Part shown: positions 1 to 10,858 of the stretch, one piece after another
Layout: each line of letters opens with the position of its first letter
Position numbering within the stretch: the first letter of the stretch is position 1
NCBI GenBank assembly: GCA_963666415.2
Contig: CAXXPD010000002.1
Span: forward strand, 1,363,361 to 1,427,360
Source: Bin87 sp963666415
GTDB taxonomy: Bacteria; Chloroflexota; Dehalococcoidia; Lucifugimonadales; UBA3495
Length of the DNA stretch: 64,000 nucleotides
Direction: 5' to 3'
Made by a program: the position numbers and the translations under genes
The notes under the pieces: generated by a model
What the model was told of the DNA's origin: nothing
Database searches by the model: none
Seen by the model: the letters and a program-made list of their open reading frames with translations, nothing else

Positions 1-3000
1 AGTCCGGGCTGACGCTAATCTCCCACCGGATGTTGGGGGTGTCGCTGTCGCTGTCCAGCCGCCGGGCCCCGACCACAGTGCCGCCCGTCACCGTGAACGC
101 ATGGTCCCGCAGCGTCTTGTAGCTGAAGCCCGTCCCGAGCTCCTCACTGAACCGCAGTTCGAATTTGAACGCGTCCTGCCCGTCGTGCGACTCAGGGGCA
201 TCGTGGATGGCGGCTGTCAATGGGGTGGGCGCTGAAGCCACTGCTACGGTAACTTCGCTCGTACGCGTCTCCTGGTTCCCCCCGTCGTCGGTGAAGCTGA
301 CCCGCACCTTGATGGTCTTGCCTTCGTCATCAGCGCCAACAGTGTAGGCAGAACCGGTCGCGTCCTGGATATCCGTGTCTTCGGTCCCATCGTTTGCGAT
401 CCACTGGTAGGTGAAGATCGCGTTGGCCAACCCGTCGCTGTCTGATATGCCCGATGTTGATGCGGTCAGCATCTGTCCGACCTGCGCCGTCCCGCTGATC
501 GTCGGCGCTCCGGTCGCGGCGCTGTTGGGTATGGCAGCCACTGCTACGGTAACGTCGCTCGTACGCGTCTCCTGGTTCCCCCCGTCGTCGGTGAAGCTGA
601 CCCGCACCTTGATGGTCTTGCCTTCGTCATCGGTGCCAACAGTGTAGGTAGAACCGGTCGCGTCCTGGATATCCGTGTCTTCGGTCCCATCGTTTGCGAT
701 CCACTGGTAGGTGAAGATCGCGTTGGCCAACCCGTCGCTGTCTGATATGCCCGATGTTGATGCGGTCAGCATCTGTCCGACCTGCGCCGTCCCGCTGATC
801 GTCGGCGCTCCGGTCGCGGCGCTGTTGGGTATGGCAGCCACTGCTACGGTAACGTCGCTCGTACGCGTCTCCTGGTTCCCCCCGTCGTCGGTGAAGCTGA
901 CCCGCACTTTGATGGTCTTGCCTTCGTCATCAGCGCCAACAGTGTAGGCAGAACCGGTCGCGTCCTGGATATCCGTGTCTTCGGTCCCATCGTTTGCGAT
1001 CCACTGGTAGGTGAAGATCGCGTTGGCCAACCCGTCGCTGTCTGATATGCCCGATGTTGATGCGGTCAGCATCTGTCCGACCTGCGCCGTCCCGCTGATC
1101 GTCGGCGCTCCGGTCGCGGCGCTGTTGGGTATGGCAGCCACTGCTACGGTAACGTCGCTCGTACGCGTCTCCTGGTTCCCCCCGTCGTCGGTGAAGCTGA
1201 CCCGCACCTTGATGGTCTTGCCTTCGTCATCGGTGCCAACAGTGTAGGTAGAACCGGTCGCGTCCTGGATATCCGTGTCTTCGGTCCCATCGTTTGCGAT
1301 CCACTGGTAGGTGAAGATCGCCTTGGCCAGCCCGTTGCTGTCTGATATCCCCGATGTTGATGCGGTCAGCATCTGTCCGACCTGCGCCGTCCCGCTGATC
1401 GTCGGCGCTCCGGTCGCGGCGCTGTTGGGTATGGCAGCCACTGCTAATGAAGCCCTGGCCGCGCCGATGTGTCCGAGAGCCGCGTCGCGGCCCGAGGACG
1501 CGCTTGTGATCGTGCCGTCGTTGAGCGTCAGACTGTCGCCGTGCACGAACATCGAAGAATGCCTGCCGTCGTCATCGGCCAGCGTGTAGATGAATACGAG
1601 CTTCGTCGTGCCGCTGCCGCTGGTATAGGACGCGTTGCGGTCCAGCGTGGCGCCCAGTTGGATTCCGATCGAGGGCCTGCCGTCAGTCGTGTCGACGTTC
1701 ACCTCCTCGCTGAAGGTGAGCGTCACCTGCACGGTCTCGTCCGGCGTCCACTCGTAGTCCGAGCCGGAATCGCTCAGCGCCGGCGAGCCCTTGATGGTGG
1801 GCGCCGTCCCGGTGATGCCAGGCCCGTTTTGTCGCTGGGACCGCTGGCTCGGCGTGTCCCGTGGCGCCACCGATGCCGTGGGCGCGCTGGTCAAGGCTTC
1901 CGTGTAGCCAAATTCGTCATTGAAGACCACCTGCACCGTGATAGTTTTGCCCTCATCATCGGTCACAAGCGTGTAGGTAGAACTCGTTGCGCTTTCTTTA
2001 GCCGTGTTTTCGGTGCCGTCGTTTGCGAACCACTGGTAGTTTAACGTGGAGGTGACGATGCCGTCAGTGTCCTGTATGTCGTCAGTGTCGGCGGTAAGTG
2101 TCTCCCCCACCTGCGCTGTGCCCGTAATGACAGGGCTGCCGGTGGCCGCGTTGTTGGGTGGAGCCGGTATTAATTGGAGCTCACTCCTCAGCGTCTCGGT
2201 ATTGCCGCGGTCATCGAGAAAGGATACCCGCGCCTGAATGCCTTTGCCCCTATCGGCATCCTGGACCACGTATGTCCAGTTCCAAGTGGGGTATTCGGGA
2301 TTTCGAACTCTCTCCTCGGCTAATGTCCTCGGGTCAATACGAAACCACTGCCATGATAACTTGGTTAGATGACCATATAGAGATTGCGTGCCGTCTTCGT
2401 CCTGTACGTTGAACACGTCGCCGTGAAGTGAACGGCCAAACCGCATTGCACCATAAGAGGTTATACGGACATTATAAGAGATTATACGGACATTCCCCGT
2501 TGCGGGGGTGTTGATTGTTTGCCGTTGAATGATCAGGCCATCTACGTTTGCCACGAGGTTTTCGCTCACGACCTCCGCTTTCTTGAGGCATGGTTGGCCA
2601 CGTCGATCGACATACCTATGGCTGTACACATCGGGACAAGTCTGGTCGAGGTAGTATATGGTGAACTTAAGATACTTGTACCGGTTATCTACGTTCGGCG
2701 TAAAGTAAAGTTTGCGATTATTTCTTTCGAATTCGTCCCTTGTGAGGAAGAACGGGCCGGTAGCCACGTTGGCCCTGGACCACATTGATCTGAAAACTCC
2801 CCCTAAAAGGCCGTCAGGATCGTACAAACTGGCCCTCAACTGCACTCCTTCCTGGGGCGAGGATGTTGACAGCGTGACAATTCCCGGTTCATCGACGTTG
2901 CGGACTGTGATGCTCATGGGGACGGTGGCTTCGGAGGAGTCCTCCGCGTCGGTCACGGTGACGGTGAGCGAGTACGAATTGTACGCTTCGTAGTTGGGGG

Positions 3001-3385
3001 AAGCGCCCGACTTGACGGTGATCTCGCCGGTGCTCGCGTTCAGGTCGAACACCTTATTGAATTTCGCGACGTCGGTTCCGCCGACGGAATAGGTGAGGGA
3101 ATCGCCATGGGGCTCGCAGGCGGCCACTGTGCCCACGAGAGTGTTCGATTCGGTGTTTTCGTCCAGAGAGAACCCATAAGAGTCCGTGTTGCTGTTGCCG
3201 TTGCAGAACGACACCGCGCTAGCCTGTGCCTGGACGGCCCCGACGTAGAGGGCGCCGAAGGTCGCGGCGGCCAGCAGCATGGCAGACAGGAAAACCCAAC
3301 GCCAGGATCGGATCGCCTCGGGGCGAGGGCCCCGGTCAGAGGCGCGACCCCGGGTAACGGCTGACGGGAATAAGAACTTCATCAT
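1..3385 (-). CDS. Secreted cadherin/Ig-like tandem-repeat protein, 3' end outside the window
   Basis: The minus strand is open from an ATG at 3385 to the left edge (over 1100 residues), so the C-terminus is missing. I chose 3385 because a GAGG lies 9 nt upstream; the in-frame ATG at 3394 sits directly on that GAGG. The N-terminus is basic, then hydrophobic (FLSAMLLAAATFGALYVGAV) and ends in a probable signal-peptidase site near AQA, so export is expected. A cadherin-like domain follows (LDENTE, then DLNASTGEITV), then Ig-like modules with the recurring motif YQWIANDG and the tail VRVSFTDD. The last visible domain has the family signature TASIHDAPESHDGQ. Four Ig-like modules are near-identical at DNA level. 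By analogy with such proteins it may act in adhesion or matrix building; that is inference. Confidence 0.85.
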   Translation of the reverse strand, partial: MMKFLFPSAVTRGRASDRGPRPEAIRSWRWVFLSAMLLAAATFGALYVGAVQAQASAVSFCNGNSNTDSYGFSLDENTESNTLVGTVAACEPHGDSLTYSVGGTDVAKFNKVFDLNASTGEITVKSGASPNYEAYNSYSLTVTVTDAEDSSEATVPMSITVRNVDEPGIVTLSTSSPQEGVQLRASLYDPDGLLGGVFRSMWSRANVATGPFFLTRDEFERNNRKLYFTPNVDNRYKYLKFTIYYLDQTCPDVYSHRYVDRRGQPCLKKAEVVSENLVANVDGLIIQRQTINTPATGNVRIISYNVRITSYGAMRFGRSLHGDVFNVQDEDGTQSLYGHLTKLSWQWFRIDPRTLAEERVRNPEYPTWNWTYVVQDADRGKGIQARVSFLDDRGNTETLRSELQLIPAPPNNAATGSPVITGTAQVGETLTADTDDIQDTDGIVTSTLNYQWFANDGTENTAKESATSSTYTLVTDDEGKTITVQVVFNDEFGYTEALTSAPTASVAPRDTPSQRSQRQNGPGITGTAPTIKGSPALSDSGSDYEWTPDETVQVTLTFSEEVNVDTTDGRPSIGIQLGATLDRNASYTSGSGTTKLVFIYTLADDDGRHSSMFVHGDSLTLNDGTITSASSGRDAALGHIGAARASLAVAAIPNSAATGAPTISGTAQVGQMLTASTSGISDSNGLAKAIFTYQWIANDGTEDTDIQDATGSTYTVGTDDEGKTIKVRVSFTDDGGNQETRTSDVTVAVAAIPNSAATGAPTISGTAQVGQMLTASTSGISDSDGLANAIFTYQWIANDGTEDTDIQDATGSAYTVGADDEGKTIKVRVSFTDDGGNQETRTSDVTVAVAAIPNSAATGAPTISGTAQVGQMLTASTSGISDSDGLANAIFTYQWIANDGTEDTDIQDATGSTYTVGTDDEGKTIKVRVSFTDDGGNQETRTSDVTVAVAAIPNSAATGAPTISGTAQVGQMLTASTSGISDSDGLANAIFTYQWIANDGTEDTDIQDATGSAYTVGADDEGKTIKVRVSFTDDGGNQETRTSEVTVAVASAPTPLTAAIHDAPESHDGQDAFKFELRFSEELGTGFSYKTLRDHAFTVTGGTVVGARRLDSDSDTPNIRWEISVSPD
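237..1436 (-). repeat. Four tandem 300-bp coding repeats
   Basis: Units begin at 237, 537, 837 and 1137 with the same start gccactgctacggtaac. They differ by only a few substitutions, such as ggtgcc/agcgcc and gtaggt/gtaggc. Each encodes one 100-residue Ig-like module, so unit gain or loss keeps the frame. The near-identity suggests recent duplication or ongoing conversion. Confidence 0.9.
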
Positions 3386-3970
3386 AGGGATCATCCTCGG
3401 TCTCGGTTTATGGCCTCAGGAAAGGCGGGTCGCGGAAACAGGTCTGCACAGGCGTGCATCGTCCATCGGCGGAGCGGCTCCGGAGCGGGCCTCGGAGGGC
3501 AAACGGCAGCCGGGGCCGTTCGGCCCGCTGAGCCAGATCCGGCTAGTCGTTCTTCGAGCGCTTGCATGCAATCACTCCGATGTAGATGGAATTGCCCCTG
3601 GAGCTTTGGCCATCAAGAACGGTGGCCAGCCTGCGTCTTTGAAGCCCACTGCGCCGGATCAGGTTACAGAGGCTTGCAGGCCGAAACTAGGGCCATATGC
3701 AACTCTCTTCAGCAGAGTTTGTACGCAACGTTTTGGCAAGAGACTGGAGTCGAATTTGCGTACATTCGGCAATTCGTAAACACCTTTTCTCAGCGTGCGT
3801 TTCCATGGACATGTCAGCACTTTTGTGGATGGCGTATGTGATGTTGACAGTGAGTACCAATACCCACGCCATTGGTTGCATTGCGCCTTCGACAACGTCT
3901 CACCGGCGCGGTACGTTTGGGACGCTGTAGGCACGGCCTGACGCCGTCAAGAGAGAGAGATCCATCGATG
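3386..3970. other. Intergenic region, leader of the repeat-protein gene
   Basis: I see no convincing gene here. Short open frames exist on both strands but have no ribosome site, recognisable motif or coherent composition. On the minus strand this is the 5' leader of the gene starting at 3385. It can form small hairpins, for example ggcca/tggcc near 3605-3625, but matches no riboswitch consensus I could verify. Confidence 0.4.
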
Positions 3971-4405
3971 TCAATGTCTGAGGACGGTCCCGGTGGAGCG
4001 CACCCCATCTCCGCAGCATCGCAATGCGGGTTGCGCCGGGGGGCTGAGCCGTAGCACGAAGGTGAACACGCTCCGTCCGTCGTGGGAGTCCGGCGCGAAG
4101 TGGAATGATGCGGTCAGCGGCGTCTTCTGCTCGGCGGACGTGGTGGCGGCCGCCACCACGCTGCTGGTCAGCGACCCCTCGCTGACCGCGTCATCCGTGA
4201 AGGTGACCCGCACCTTGATGACCTCACCGTTGTCGGATGACTGGAGCGTGTAGGTGGGGAACTCGTCGCCCCGTCGATTTCGGTGTCGTCAGCCAGCCAC
4301 TGGCAGCTGTAGGTCACGTCGGTAAGTCCATCAGCGTCAGATATGCCGGACGTGTCAGCCGTCAGGGTTTGGCCCACTTGGGCGGCGCCTCCGACGCCCC
4401 CTTTA
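3971..4405 (-). pseudogene. Decayed fragment of an Ig-like repeat protein
   Basis: The minus strand encodes AAQVGQTLTADTSGISDADG and CQWLADDTEIDGAT near 4290-4400, then shifts frame and resumes as MRVTFTDDAVSEGSLTSSVV and TPLTASFHFAPDSHDGRSVF before a premature end. These match, in order, the Ig-like module and the following SHDG domain of the large neighbours. The fragment stops at the left terminal repeat of an IS256-type element, and the sequence right of that element does not continue it. It is therefore a truncated, frameshifted remnant. Confidence 0.75.
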
Positions 4406-4408
4406 GTA

Positions 4409-5784
4409 GAGTCCCAGGAAGTGGTGTAAGAGTTAGGCGGTTGGCAAAACGCTGACCACCGCGTCATCCTTGTGGAATCACAACAACCCAACCAAGGAGA
4501 ACGACGGTGGTCAAGCAAAGAATGGATCTTTTGGAATTGTTACGCAAGCGTGGTATGGACGGAGACGTGGACTTGCTGCGGGAAGCACTGCGGGTCCTGG
4601 TGGACGGCATCATGGACGCCAAGGTTTCCGCCCAGATCGGCGCCCAGCACGGCGAACGCAGCCCGGAGCGGGTCACCTACCGCAATGGGTATCGCAACCG
4701 CACCTGGGATACCCGGGTGGGCACCATGGAGTTGCACATTCCCAAGCTGCGGGAAGGCAGCTACTTCCCCAGCCTGCTGGAACCGCGGCGGCGCAGCGAG
4801 AAAGCCCTGCTGGCCGTCATCCAGCAAGCCTATGTAGAAGGCGTGTCCACTCGGCGGGTGGACGATCTGATCAAGGCCCTGGGTTGCGACGGCATCTCCA
4901 GCAGCCAGGTGTCGCGCATCTGCGAGCAACTGGACGAAGTGGTGGAGAGTTTCCTGGGTCGGCCCCTGGACGGTGGTCCCTACCCCTACGTGTGGCTGGA
5001 CGGCCTGACCCAGAAGGTGCGGGAGGGCGGTCGCATCGTCAACGTCTGCGTGGTGGTGGCGACGGGGGTCAATGCCGAAGGGCAGCGTGAGATCCCGGGT
5101 ATGGACGTGGGCGCCAGCGAGGACGGCGCCTTCTGGCTGGCCTTCCTGCGGTCGCTGACCGCTCGGGGGCCTCAGCGGGGTGGAGCTGGTAACCTCCGAT
5201 GCTCACCAGGGGCTGAAGAACGCCATCGCCGCGGTGTTAGCCGGGGCCAGCTGGCAGCGCTGCCGCACCCATTTCATGGCCAACCTGCTCACCCGAGTGC
5301 CCAAGCGTGCCCAACCCGGCGTGGCCACCATGGTCCGCACCATCTACCAGCAACTGTCTCCCGCCGAGGTCCACGGCCAATTGGACCGAGTGGTGGAACA
5401 ACTCCGGGAGCCCTTTGCCCAGGTGGCCGAACTGCTGGCGGATGCCGCGCCGGACATCCTGGCCTTCACGGCCTTCCCAGTGGCCCACTGGCAGAAGCTG
5501 TGGTCCAACAACCCGCAGGAACGGCTGAACCGGGAGATAAGGCGCCGCAGAGCCTGCCCCCGAAAGGGGACGTGGTGGGCATTTTCCCCAACCGGCTATC
5601 GGCGCGGCGCCTGGTGGGCGCGGTGCTGGCCGAGCAACACGACGAATGGGCCGAAGCCCGCCGCTACTTCACCATCCCCAACGCCGCCGGCAACGAGGCA
5701 CTGCCGGAGCCCAATATGCTGGACGCAGCGGCCTGATCAACATCAAAAGGGATGACGCGCTTTTACACTACTTGACGGGACACT
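4409..5784 (+). mobile_element. IS256-family insertion sequence
   Basis: Imperfect inverted repeats of about 26 bp bound the element: gtcccaggaagtggtgtaag near 4411-4430, and on the other strand gtcccgtcaagtagtgtaaa near 5761-5779. They enclose a Mutator-type transposase gene. I could not find a flanking target duplication, and the flanking repeat-protein fragment does not continue on the right, so the ends have probably rearranged since insertion. Confidence 0.75.
4507..5736 (+). pseudogene. IS256/Mutator-family transposase with two frameshifts
   Basis: The product begins MVKQRMDLLELLRKRGMDGD and shows family features: YRNGYRNRTWDTRVG, then PYVWLDGLTQKV with the first catalytic Asp, then GVELVTSDAHQGLKNAI with the second, and the C-terminal DVVGIFPNR and AVLAEQHDEW. 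The reading frame changes near 5166-5170, where a GGGGG run carries one base too many (expected LTARGLSGVELV). It changes back near 5545-5565, where about 20 extra bases separate NREIRRR from DVVGIFPN. An active protein would need both repaired, so this copy is probably dead. The first shift could be a homopolymer error; the second cannot. Confidence 0.85.
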
Positions 5785-6267
5785 ACCGAGGCATCATAGC
5801 CGACCAGCTGGTCTACGCCGCGTCCGGAGCAACGCTGCCGGATCCCGGTGGAATACCGAAAATGGCGCTGGTGACGGGTAACCCCAGGTGCTGATTTTCA
5901 GGTGCTGATTTTTCGGTAACATTTCTCAATGAGGCAACAGGAATCGGCAAATATAGTTGACGCGGGACATCTCCTGTTCCAATTCTCCATTCGGGCAACA
6001 AAAGGCCCCGGTCGGTTTGAGAAAACCATGACCGGAGCCATCTCATAGCTGACGAGGCAGAGCGACTTTCGCGATCCCGACCAGTAGTCAGTCACGTTTG
6101 ACATGTCAGGATAATTGTCACGTTTCACGGTCAGTTCCACTTTCAATTCCCTAAACGTTGCCTCTCAGCAACTGTCATTTCTCGTGTGACCGAGTACCAG
6201 GGCCTTACCCTTCGCTGGCAGTAGATCGAGGCTCTTCTGTCGCTCGCAGCAATCCCGGAAGCAAGCC
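5785..6267. other. Intergenic region
   Basis: There is no supported gene. The stretch between the IS256-type element and the stop of the next repeat protein has short open frames only. It contains a short direct repeat (caggtgctgattttc, then caggtgctgatttttc, 5887-5914). Confidence 0.4.
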
Positions 6268-9200
6268 TTATCCGGTCGGACCGGAGACGGTTATCTCCAG
6301 TCGGTTGGACAGTGGCCTGCCGTCGCCGTCCCCGGTGCAGATGGCGCCCTGCGCGTCGCAGTCCTCGGTGATGGGCAGCACGATGGTGACGTCGCCGTTG
6401 GAGTCCGGTACGACGTTGATCTGCCAGCCGACATTGCTCGGCGACTTCAAGCGGCGCGCACCGGTTACCGAGCCTCCCGTCACCGTGAAGACGTGGTCGC
6501 GCATCGTCTTGTAGCTGAAGCCTGATTTGGGCTCCTCGCTAAACTGCAATTCAAAGGTGAATTCCAATTGCCCATCATGGGAACTTGGTTCGTCATGGAT
6601 GCTGGCCGTCAGCAGCGGCTGGGCGGCAGCCGTGTTGTTGGTCACCGCCTGGCCCGGTGAATGATTCCGCAGGGTTGTCCGACAGGTCCTTCAGACGGGC
6701 TGCCGCCGCGTCCGAAGGCACGGTATAGACCACTGTCACCGCATCGGTGGATGTCACGGCGGAAGCCAGGGTCAAGGTCACCGTACTCCCCGAAATTGCT
6801 ACGGAGTCCACCCCGCGCCGATTGTCCCCCACGTTTACCGTGAAAGTCGTCACCGCAGGAAGCGGAGTCTCGGTCAAGCCCTCGCTGAAAGTAACGGTCA
6901 ACGTTGCACCGTCCACGGTTGCGGACGAGACGGTGGGAGCCGTGGTTTCTCTGGGAGTTCCGCTTGCATCATCGGAGGCAGAGCCGTCTCCCGCTGAATT
7001 GACGGCAAACACCCGGAACGTGTATCCCATGCCGTCGGTGAGGCCGGTCACCGTATGACTGGTCCCGGTCACCGTGGTTTCGGACACCTCCGCTGGGGTG
7101 TCCCAACTGTCGGAGGATTCTTTCCACTGCACCTCGTATCCGGTGACGGCCGAACCTCCATTGCTGTCCGGAGCATCCCAGGAAACGTCCAGCTTCCCCG
7201 TGTCGTTCACCGACACGCTGAGGATGCCCGGAGCGCCCGGCACGGTTGGCGCCACCGCAACAGTCGCAACGCTGGTCAGGGTCTCCTCATTCCCGGCGTC
7301 GTCAGTGAAGGTGACTCGCACCTTTATCATCTTGCCCGCGTCTCCCGCAACCAGGGTATAGGCGCTGGCAGTCGCATCCGCAATGTCCGAATCGGAGGTC
7401 CCGTCGTTGGCAATCCACTGGTAAGAATAAGCCGCATTGGTCAGCCCGTCGGTGTCGGCAATGCCGGTAGTCGAGGCCGCCAGCGTCTGCCCCACCTGCA
7501 CGGTACCGCTGATGGTCGGACTACCCGTGGCCGCAGTGTTCTCCTGCCGCTGCTGGGAGGCTTGCTGAGATGTAGGCCCGGAGACGATGATTTCCAGCCG
7601 GTTGGATAGTTTTCTGTCCCCGGTGCAAACTGCGCCGTCGGCAGTGCAGTCTTCGGTAATGGGCAGCACGATGGCCACGTCACCATTGGAGGTGGGCCTG
7701 ATCTTTATCTGCCACTTGGTGTTGCTGGGCGGATCCAGCCTCCGTGCTCCCTCCACGTTACCCCCGGTCACCGTGAAGGCATTGTCCCGCAGGGTCTTGT
7801 AGCTGAACCCTTCCGGATTCTCGCTGAGCCGGAGTTCAAAGGTGAATTCCTTCTGTCCATCATGGGAACTTGGTTCGTCGTGGATGCTGGCCGTCAGCGG
7901 CGGCGGGGCGGCAGCCGTACTGTTGGTCACCGCCTGGCCGCTGAAGGAGGCGGCAACCCTGCCTTGCGTGTCCCGGATGAAGTCCGGGCCGTTGGGCTTG
8001 GCGTAGTCCACCGTCACGGTGTCCCCGGCCTGCGCCGCCGAGGCCAGCGTCAGCGTCACCGACGCGCCCGCCACTGACACCGCGTTCACGGACCGGGACC
8101 CCCCGTTCACGGACACGGTGAACGCGGCCGGCGGCAAAGTCACGAAGGTGTCGAGTGTGTCGTTGTAAGTCAGGGTGAGCGTTGCGCCGTCCAGTGTTGC
8201 CGACCCGAGCCGCAACCCTACCGCCACCACCATCGCGTCGCTGGTCACCGACTCGGGGTTGCCGGCGTCGTCGGTGAAACTCACCCGCACCTTGACGGTC
8301 TTGCCTTCGTCTGCGGCCGACAGAATGTAGGTGGAGCCGGTGGCGTCCTGGATATCGGTGTCGTCGGTCCCGTCGTTTGCGATCCACTGGTAGGTGGGTG
8401 TCGAGTTGGCAATGCCGTCAGCGTCGCTGATGCCGGAGGTATCTACGGATAGTGTCTCTCCCACCTGAACTGTGCCCGCAATGATGGGGCTGCCGGTGGC
8501 CGGGTGGTTGGGTGCGGGCTCATTCTCTTCGGTGTCTTCCTTGGCGGCGCTGCCGTCGTCCTTGGCGGCGCTGCCGTCGTCGCTCGTGCTGGTGTCCTCT
8601 GTGGTGCCCATGATGAGCGTTCCATTATGGCTCAGATCGGCATTGACCCCGGTCGCCTCGCTCGTGATCGATCCTCCGTTCAATGCGAGGCTGTCCGGTG
8701 CGACTCCCATGGATGTGTGGGTTCCGTCGTCTTCGCTCAGGGTATAGGCGAAGACGAGTGCTTCGGTTCCGCCTCCGCTGGTATAGCTGGCGCTTTTCTG
8801 TCCCGTTGCTCCCGGCGTCAACGTGATGGTGGGGGTTCCACCGGAGGTGTCGACCGCGACGGCTTCGCTGAACGTCACCGTTGCTTGCACGGTCTGGCCC
8901 GGCGTCCATTGCCCGTCCGCTCCGGATTCGCTCACCGACGGAGGGGCCGTTATCGTCGGAGGATCGGCGGCCTGCTGACCGCTCATTGCCACTGCGCGAA
9001 TGGCGAAGGGAATCGCGAGTGAGTAGCGGTTGCTGTGCCAGTAGCCGTTGTTGGGGTCGTCGGTACTCCAGATTATGAATGTATGATAACTGTTGCCGAT
9101 GCTCCAGCCTGGGGTGGCGGGGGTGTCTTCAGCGTCCGAGGCTGTGTTTGCGATATCCCCGTAGCCCGAGAGCACCACCGCGTAGGTTGTGTTGGCGGCG

Positions 9201-10618
9201 AGCGTGAGGTCTGCCGGTGTCTGAAAGTTCAGACGGCTTCGGGCATCGAATGTCTCAGGCCGTGTGAGCTCGCTACATCCTGCACCAGGGCTTTGATTCT
9301 GGTCCTTGACCGGGCAGAGCGATACGTCGAAATCCAGGTCCTGAGAATGGTGCGCCAGTGTCCGGACGGCTGCTCGGATGTCGATGCCATCCAGCGTGTA
9401 CCCGCTCGTATTCGCTCCGGTCGTGAAATTCTGCGCGAGCCTTTTCGGTCCGGTTATGTAGCCGTCCGGGAGCGTGTCGGGCCGGTGACGTATTTTTACA
9501 AAGCTCCCTGAGTCCGGCTGGGCGAGATTGCTGACCAGTGTGTTCTCGGTGACGACGGTGCGAGCTGACTCGGTGGCCGACTGGCCGTTGCCTATGCTGT
9601 TCACCGCGCGGACTTCGAAGGTGTACTCGGTGCCCCCCATGAGGCCGGTCACCGTCACGGACTGCGCCGTTCCGGCGGGGGTCCAGTTTGTGCTCGATGG
9701 CACCGACGTACCCGCCTCATGGCGGTATTCGTAGCGGATAATGGGCGACCCGCCGTCGCTCTTCGGCGCGGCCCAGGCGAGGCGCACGCTTGCAACGCCC
9801 TGTGTCGCGGTGAGGTCCTCGGGCATGTCGGGCGCGGAGAGTGCCCTGACCACGAAGACCGGGGACAGACCGTAGAACGGCAGCGGATAACCCCTGTCCT
9901 TGAAGGTGTGGTTTCGAATGAGAGTTGCGCTTAGAACATCACCTGAAACGCTGGAGGTCGGGTTTCCCATCCGAACGGTTTTGCTGGTCCGGTTTCCCAG
10001 CGGATTGGCATGCTTCATGCCGTTGCTTTGTGAACCTGTCCACACAGCCATGGCGCTGGAGCTGGTACCCAATTCGTTGGTGGGATCAGGGGAATCCCAT
10101 GTGCCGTCATAAAAATCCGAGTAGTTGTCAGCAACCTTCTCGCCATTCAGGTAGTAGATTGGCACGCCCATGTCGGTTGTTGTGTGTGTTGTCTTGGTAT
10201 TAACGATAGCATCGACGGCGGCGGTGCTGCCCAGCGCGTTGAATAAGTGACTGTACGGCCGGATGTCCGTGTGGCCAGCCGCCACTGAATCTCGAATAAT
10301 CCCGTTGTAACTGTCCATGACTGTTGTACTGGCGTTCAATGCGGTCGAGGTGACGATCAGCAGACGGAACTTATCGCCGACGTCCATAACACCCGGCGGT
10401 TTCAAGCTCCAGTTTTCAAAAACTTCAACTTCCGTCGCGGCGGTGTCGACCTGGGCGCTGGCGGGCGGGGCCCCGGCGGACAGCAGGGTGAGCGCCAACA
10501 GCAGTGCCGCCAGCGTCAGTATGCTCATTGGCAGCGCGTTCGCTGCACGTATACCAACGCCGAAGGTGCGGCGGAACGGGCCGGAGTTCTGGACGGTTTG
10601 GGTCCCGGACTTTTTCAA
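6268..10618 (-). CDS. Large secreted Fn3/Ig-like/SwmB repeat protein with a 3' frameshift
   Basis: Translation probably starts at TTG 10618, 9 nt after GGGGAG. The signal segment is ILTLAALLLALTLLSAGAPP, ending near ASA. Next come a roughly 250-residue N-terminal region without a family I recognise, an Fn3 domain (about 270-355), a region with FTTGANTSGYTLDGI and SYHTFIIWS, a SESGADGQWTPGQTV module, Ig-like modules (YQWIANDG), SwmB-type repeats (LTLTYNDTLDTFVTLPPAAF, LTVTFSEGLTETPLPAVTTF), a second Fn3 and SHDG domains. An extra base in the ccc at 6652-6656 breaks the frame near residue 1320. The near-identical paralogue at 11250 lacks it. Without it the protein would continue to TVSGPTG and a stop at 6268. 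The function is presumably cell-surface or extracellular. Confidence 0.8.
6490..7583 (-). repeat. 1.1-kb direct repeat, copy 1 (pairs with 11090-12182)
   Basis: This segment aligns base for base with 11090-12182 at an offset of 4600, dropping to 4599 after the extra base near 6653, with only scattered differences. It encodes the last Ig-like, Fn3, SwmB and SHDG modules. A second, shorter repeat pairs 7925-8270 with 12535-12860. Such near-identity between neighbouring paralogues indicates recent duplication or gene conversion. Confidence 0.85.
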
Positions 10619-10858
10619 TATTTACACTCCCCGCGAATTGAGTTTGATGCGGCAGCGGCGACGGTGCGGCTCGCGGCCTGCTGGGTTCCCCATCATGTAC
10701 TTCGTTCTAACGCAGCCCACACTCTCCGCATTGCCAGGCTCAAAACCCAATGGAACTACTGTTGGCTGGCAGACCAAGACTCCGGTATCGAAAGCACATC
10801 GTACCAAGGTGAGGATTTGTGGGAGAGCGCCGGGCAAGCCATGGTTCTCCTTGAGGGC

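Noticed and set aside
237..1436. CRISPR or rRNA-type repeat
   Set aside because: The 300-bp units are in-frame coding modules of a surface protein.
165..2993. Plus-strand open frames opposite the first repeat protein
   Set aside because: They are antisense by-products of the 300-bp repeats. The minus strand carries the signal peptide, cadherin and Ig-like motifs and a ribosome site.
3400..3960. Possible c-di-GMP-type riboswitch in the leader (cttcaaagacgcaggc on the minus strand)
   Set aside because: The resemblance is limited to gacgca. The conserved aaagcc and ggtta-type elements and their spacing are missing.
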